Of a stretch of 47,817 bases of DNA, positions 45,790 to 47,817 are shown in pieces. Positions within the stretch are counted from its first letter, which is position 1; the number at the start of each line of letters is the position of its first letter. The position numbers were made by a program, and so were the translations under genes. The stretch comes from a virus, in the IMG/VR virus record IMGVR_UViG_3300045926_000043, positions 1-47,817 of that record. The stretch is one strand, 5' to 3'. The notes under the pieces are model-generated. The model was not told where the DNA came from and ran no database searches. It was given only the letters and a program-made list of their open reading frames with translations.

Positions 45790-46311
45790 ATGCGAATACA
45801 TACAGCACTCGGGTTGATCCTCTGCTCTACGGCGTTTGCGGATGATCGAGTTGATGAGCTTTTCGGCGATGGCGTGTTCGGCGTCACGTGGCAAATGACA
45901 CTCGACGACATTCGGACTCTTTACCCAGACGGCAAGCTGTCGCCGCACAGCCTCTCAGTGGCGCCGATGTACGAGATACAAGACTCCCGCACGGTGCTCG
46001 AGATCGAGCGCCACAAACGAGCGAAAATTAGCTTTCTGTTTTACGAGAGCGGCACACTGATGGGCATCTCGGTCGACTTTCCGAATTGCCCCGAACTGAC
46101 CGGCAAACTGTTATCGATCCTCGGCCCGCCTCAATCCCTACCACCGAAGAACCTACGCGGCCATTTCCTCGGCGCCATGGGTTTTGGTCAATGGCACAGC
46201 GACAGCGTTTCGGTCAGCACCCAAAGCATGGGTCTTGATTGCTCTTTGATGATCGCGCCGAACACTGTGCCGCTACGTGAGTCAGTGGACAAAAGCGCGC
46301 TCGGACTCTAG
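45790..46311 (+). CDS. Secreted 'moron' protein inside the tail operon, opposite strand
   Basis: ATG 45790 gives 173 residues with a clear signal peptide (MRIHTALGLILCSTAFA, cleavage before DDRVDEL). The mature part has VFGVTWQMTLDDIRTLYPDGK and ISFLFYESGTLMGISVDFPNC, a pattern seen in small periplasmic or lipoprotein-like domains. It lies on the plus strand between the distal tail gene and the hub gene, both minus. TGC-TACCAT at 45754-45762 is a possible extended -10. It is probably expressed in the lysogen and may change host surface properties (inference). Confidence 0.75.
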   Translation: MRIHTALGLILCSTAFADDRVDELFGDGVFGVTWQMTLDDIRTLYPDGKLSPHSLSVAPMYEIQDSRTVLEIERHKRAKISFLFYESGTLMGISVDFPNCPELTGKLLSILGPPQSLPPKNLRGHFLGAMGFGQWHSDSVSVSTQSMGLDCSLMIAPNTVPLRESVDKSALGL

Positions 46312-46742
46312 GGCACCGTGATGATTCGGAAGGTGTAAGAAAACAGCGTCTGATAGTTGGCGACCCGAGGCTCTTGGTATCCCTGCGAGTCAATGACTAC
46401 GTCCCGATAAACGATCGCTCCACCGTCAGAGGCTTTATGATCCGGGTCGAATTCAAAGGATTCTCCCGACTCCACGCTATCGAGGAACATCGCGAGATAT
46501 CTAGCCTGCAGAACGGTCGTGCCAGTAGCCCAGAAAAGAGGCCGAGTTACGCAGTCCCATGATTCCTGAGCTGATTGGTAATACGCCTCTTGTGCTCCGG
46601 TCAACGAGCGATGGCGCACAACATTCGGCACACGAGCTCGCGTCATACCCGCATACACGAGCGGTAGGTCATAGGTCACGGTGTCATTGGCGACGGTCGG
46701 CGAGACCAGCGAGCGCCTGGCTGTGTAGCGGACGACGGGCAT
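46308..46742 (-). CDS. Distal tail protein-like (between tape measure and hub)
   Basis: ATG 46742 follows the tape measure stop after 2 nt and gives 144 residues beginning MPVVRYTARRSLVSPTVANDTVTYDLPLVYAG. The later part LQARYLAMFLDSVESGESFEFDPDHKA and a YRDVVIDSQGYQEPR strand give a beta-rich domain. Position between tape measure and hub is that of lambda gpM/Dit-type proteins. Its TAG stop shares the palindrome CTAG (46308-46311) with the convergent moron gene. Confidence 0.65.
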   Translation of the reverse strand: MPVVRYTARRSLVSPTVANDTVTYDLPLVYAGMTRARVPNVVRHRSLTGAQEAYYQSAQESWDCVTRPLFWATGTTVLQARYLAMFLDSVESGESFEFDPDHKASDGGAIVYRDVVIDSQGYQEPRVANYQTLFSYTFRIITVP

Positions 46743-46744
46743 TT

Positions 46745-47817
46745 TTATGGCGTCCTCAAGATTTCGGCCTGCCGAGAGTTGCGGCCGAACAGAATCAGAT
46801 CCTTTCCTTCGGTCGCCTCGCGAATGGCACCGATCAGCTGCCGTTTCATGTAGTCGTCCCAACCGAACAAGTTGCCGATGTGGACCTCGACGACGCGCTG
46901 ATTGCCACGCTCTGCCACCGTGCCACCCGCCGCAGCCGTGGCGCCTGTTCGCGTGCTGATCGGATTGGTGAACGAGCCGAGCGCGCCGTTCGACTGCATC
47001 ACATTGGCCGCTTCGGTTAATCCAGACAGGACGTTCATCGCGATAGCCTGGCCCACCGCGACGGCGCCTCGAGCCTTCACGGCATAGTAAGCCTTGAACG
47101 CAGTCGCCAATGAGGGAGGATAACCAGGAATGATTTGCGACTGGAATGCCTGAACGGCTGCCAGATCCCACGCGATTTTCGTGCGCCTGACGTTGACGAG
47201 TTTCTCGAACGCGATCGCTGCAAGCTGCACGGCTTTGTGCTCACCGAATACCGCATGCGCAAGCGCTGCGATTTGGTTTGATAAGTCAGCACGAAACTGT
47301 AGCTCTTGCAGCTTCGCCTCATGCACCGCTCCGTATTCTTCCCAGGCTGCGTTTACTGCCTGCTGCGTGCGGATGTTGTGCTGCTCTTGAAGGAACCTTG
47401 TGTATTCCTCCTCACGCTTCCTGCGGGCTTCATCGGCTTTCGCAAATACCGCATTGATATCGGCCATGCCCTCGATGCCACTGGGGCCGCCGGATAGTCG
47501 TTTGGCGTCTACACCGACTTGCAAAGCGTCGATAGATTTCAAATACGCGTCTTGAATCCCCTTCGCCGCCTCTATCTGCTCTTGATTTGCCTTGCGCTGC
47601 GCTTCGGCACGATCATTCGCTGCGGCTTCTGATCCTCGCTCGATCTGCGTGATCTGCATCAGCAAATCGGCACGGTGCGCTAGTTCTTTGTTGAGCAGTG
47701 CCTCAGCTTGTTTCTGTCCCGCCCCGCCGAGCGCCCCGGATTTCGCAGACGCCTGCAAGTTCTTGATGACGCGCTCGACTTCCTCGAGCTCGATCTTCAG
47801 ATTCTGTAGCGGCGTGC
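46745..47817 (-). CDS. Tail tape measure protein, C-terminal part (starts at 893)
   Basis: This is the continuation of the frame that starts at 893 and enters here at the right edge. From 47690 it codes for the last 315 residues and ends at TAA 46747-46745. It contains a long coiled coil (ELAHRADLLMQITQIERGSEA), a hydrophobic region (ALAHAVFGEHKAVQLAAIAFEKLV, YYAVKARGAVAVGQAIAMNVLSGL) and the end NSRQAEILRTP. The Gly/Ala-rich membrane-like stretch may help DNA entry. Confidence 0.9.
   Translation of the reverse strand, partial: TPLQNLKIELEEVERVIKNLQASAKSGALGGAGQKQAEALLNKELAHRADLLMQITQIERGSEAAANDRAEAQRKANQEQIEAAKGIQDAYLKSIDALQVGVDAKRLSGGPSGIEGMADINAVFAKADEARRKREEEYTRFLQEQHNIRTQQAVNAAWEEYGAVHEAKLQELQFRADLSNQIAALAHAVFGEHKAVQLAAIAFEKLVNVRRTKIAWDLAAVQAFQSQIIPGYPPSLATAFKAYYAVKARGAVAVGQAIAMNVLSGLTEAANVMQSNGALGSFTNPISTRTGATAAAGGTVAERGNQRVVEVHIGNLFGWDDYMKRQLIGAIREATEGKDLILFGRNSRQAEILRTP
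47691..47817. repeat. Terminal direct repeat, right copy (circular overlap)
   Basis: Identical to 1-127. It marks the overlap at which the contig closes; the unique genome length is 47,690 bp. Confidence 0.95.

Overview
The window is one complete temperate tailed-phage genome (siphovirus-like, lambda/HK97 style) with high GC content by eye. The first 127 bases recur exactly as the last 127 (1-127 and 47691-47817). The molecule therefore closes to a circle of about 47,690 bp, and the window was cut inside the tape-measure gene. The attachment site is the 3' half of a tRNA-Lys gene and several genes use Shine-Dalgarno-led GTG or TTG starts, which fits a proteobacterial host; the host genus cannot be read from the sequence.

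Layout. Transcription diverges from an immunity region at 28.1-28.9 kb. The minus strand is the rightward arm of lambda in logical order: a Cro/YdaS-like gene, small early genes, NinB, NinG, a Q-like late regulator (23431-24000) and two intrinsic terminators. A late operon of about 35 kb then runs leftwards through position 1 and on from 47690 down to 36090. It carries, in order, a 10-kb block of adhesin or decoration-type proteins (12.9-23.2 kb), HNH nuclease, zinc-ribbon protein, large terminase, portal, prohead protease, major capsid, connectors, tail tube, G/G-T chaperones, tape measure, distal tail protein, tail hub, tailspikes and a lysis set. The plus strand from 28.4 to 36.1 kb is the lambda left arm: a short CI-like repressor, an operator-controlled strong promoter, small zinc proteins, an ERF annealing protein, a methyltransferase, a QueD-like protein, a compact tRNA-guanine-transglycosylase-like protein, a DUF4224 protein, integrase and attP.

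Most notable points. (1) A sugar and SAM-enzyme cassette (a DUF115/sialyltransferase-like protein, a methyltransferase, a radical SAM enzyme, and GT2-like and GT8-like glycosyltransferases) lies inside the head-tail connector genes, suggesting virion or surface modification. (2) The QueD-like/TGT-like pair suggests 7-deazaguanine-type DNA modification, but the QueD-like protein has kept its zinc histidines and lost the catalytic cysteine. (3) An 18-residue repeat of the form GRIxAxLGALTASLRG occurs nine times in one adhesin and four times in another. (4) There are two recoding sites: a textbook A-AAA-AAC -1 site in the tail chaperone, and a likely +1 site (TTT-TGA) or 1-nt homopolymer difference whose extension stops exactly at the next start codon. 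(5) Five copies of a CACC-N4-GGTG operator control the switch, and the Cro-like gene appears to be transcribed as a leaderless mRNA. (6) A signal-peptide 'moron' gene interrupts the tail operon on the opposite strand.

Limits. All functions come from reading motifs and gene order; no database search was run. No replication initiator or helicase loader and no conventional small terminase could be recognised.
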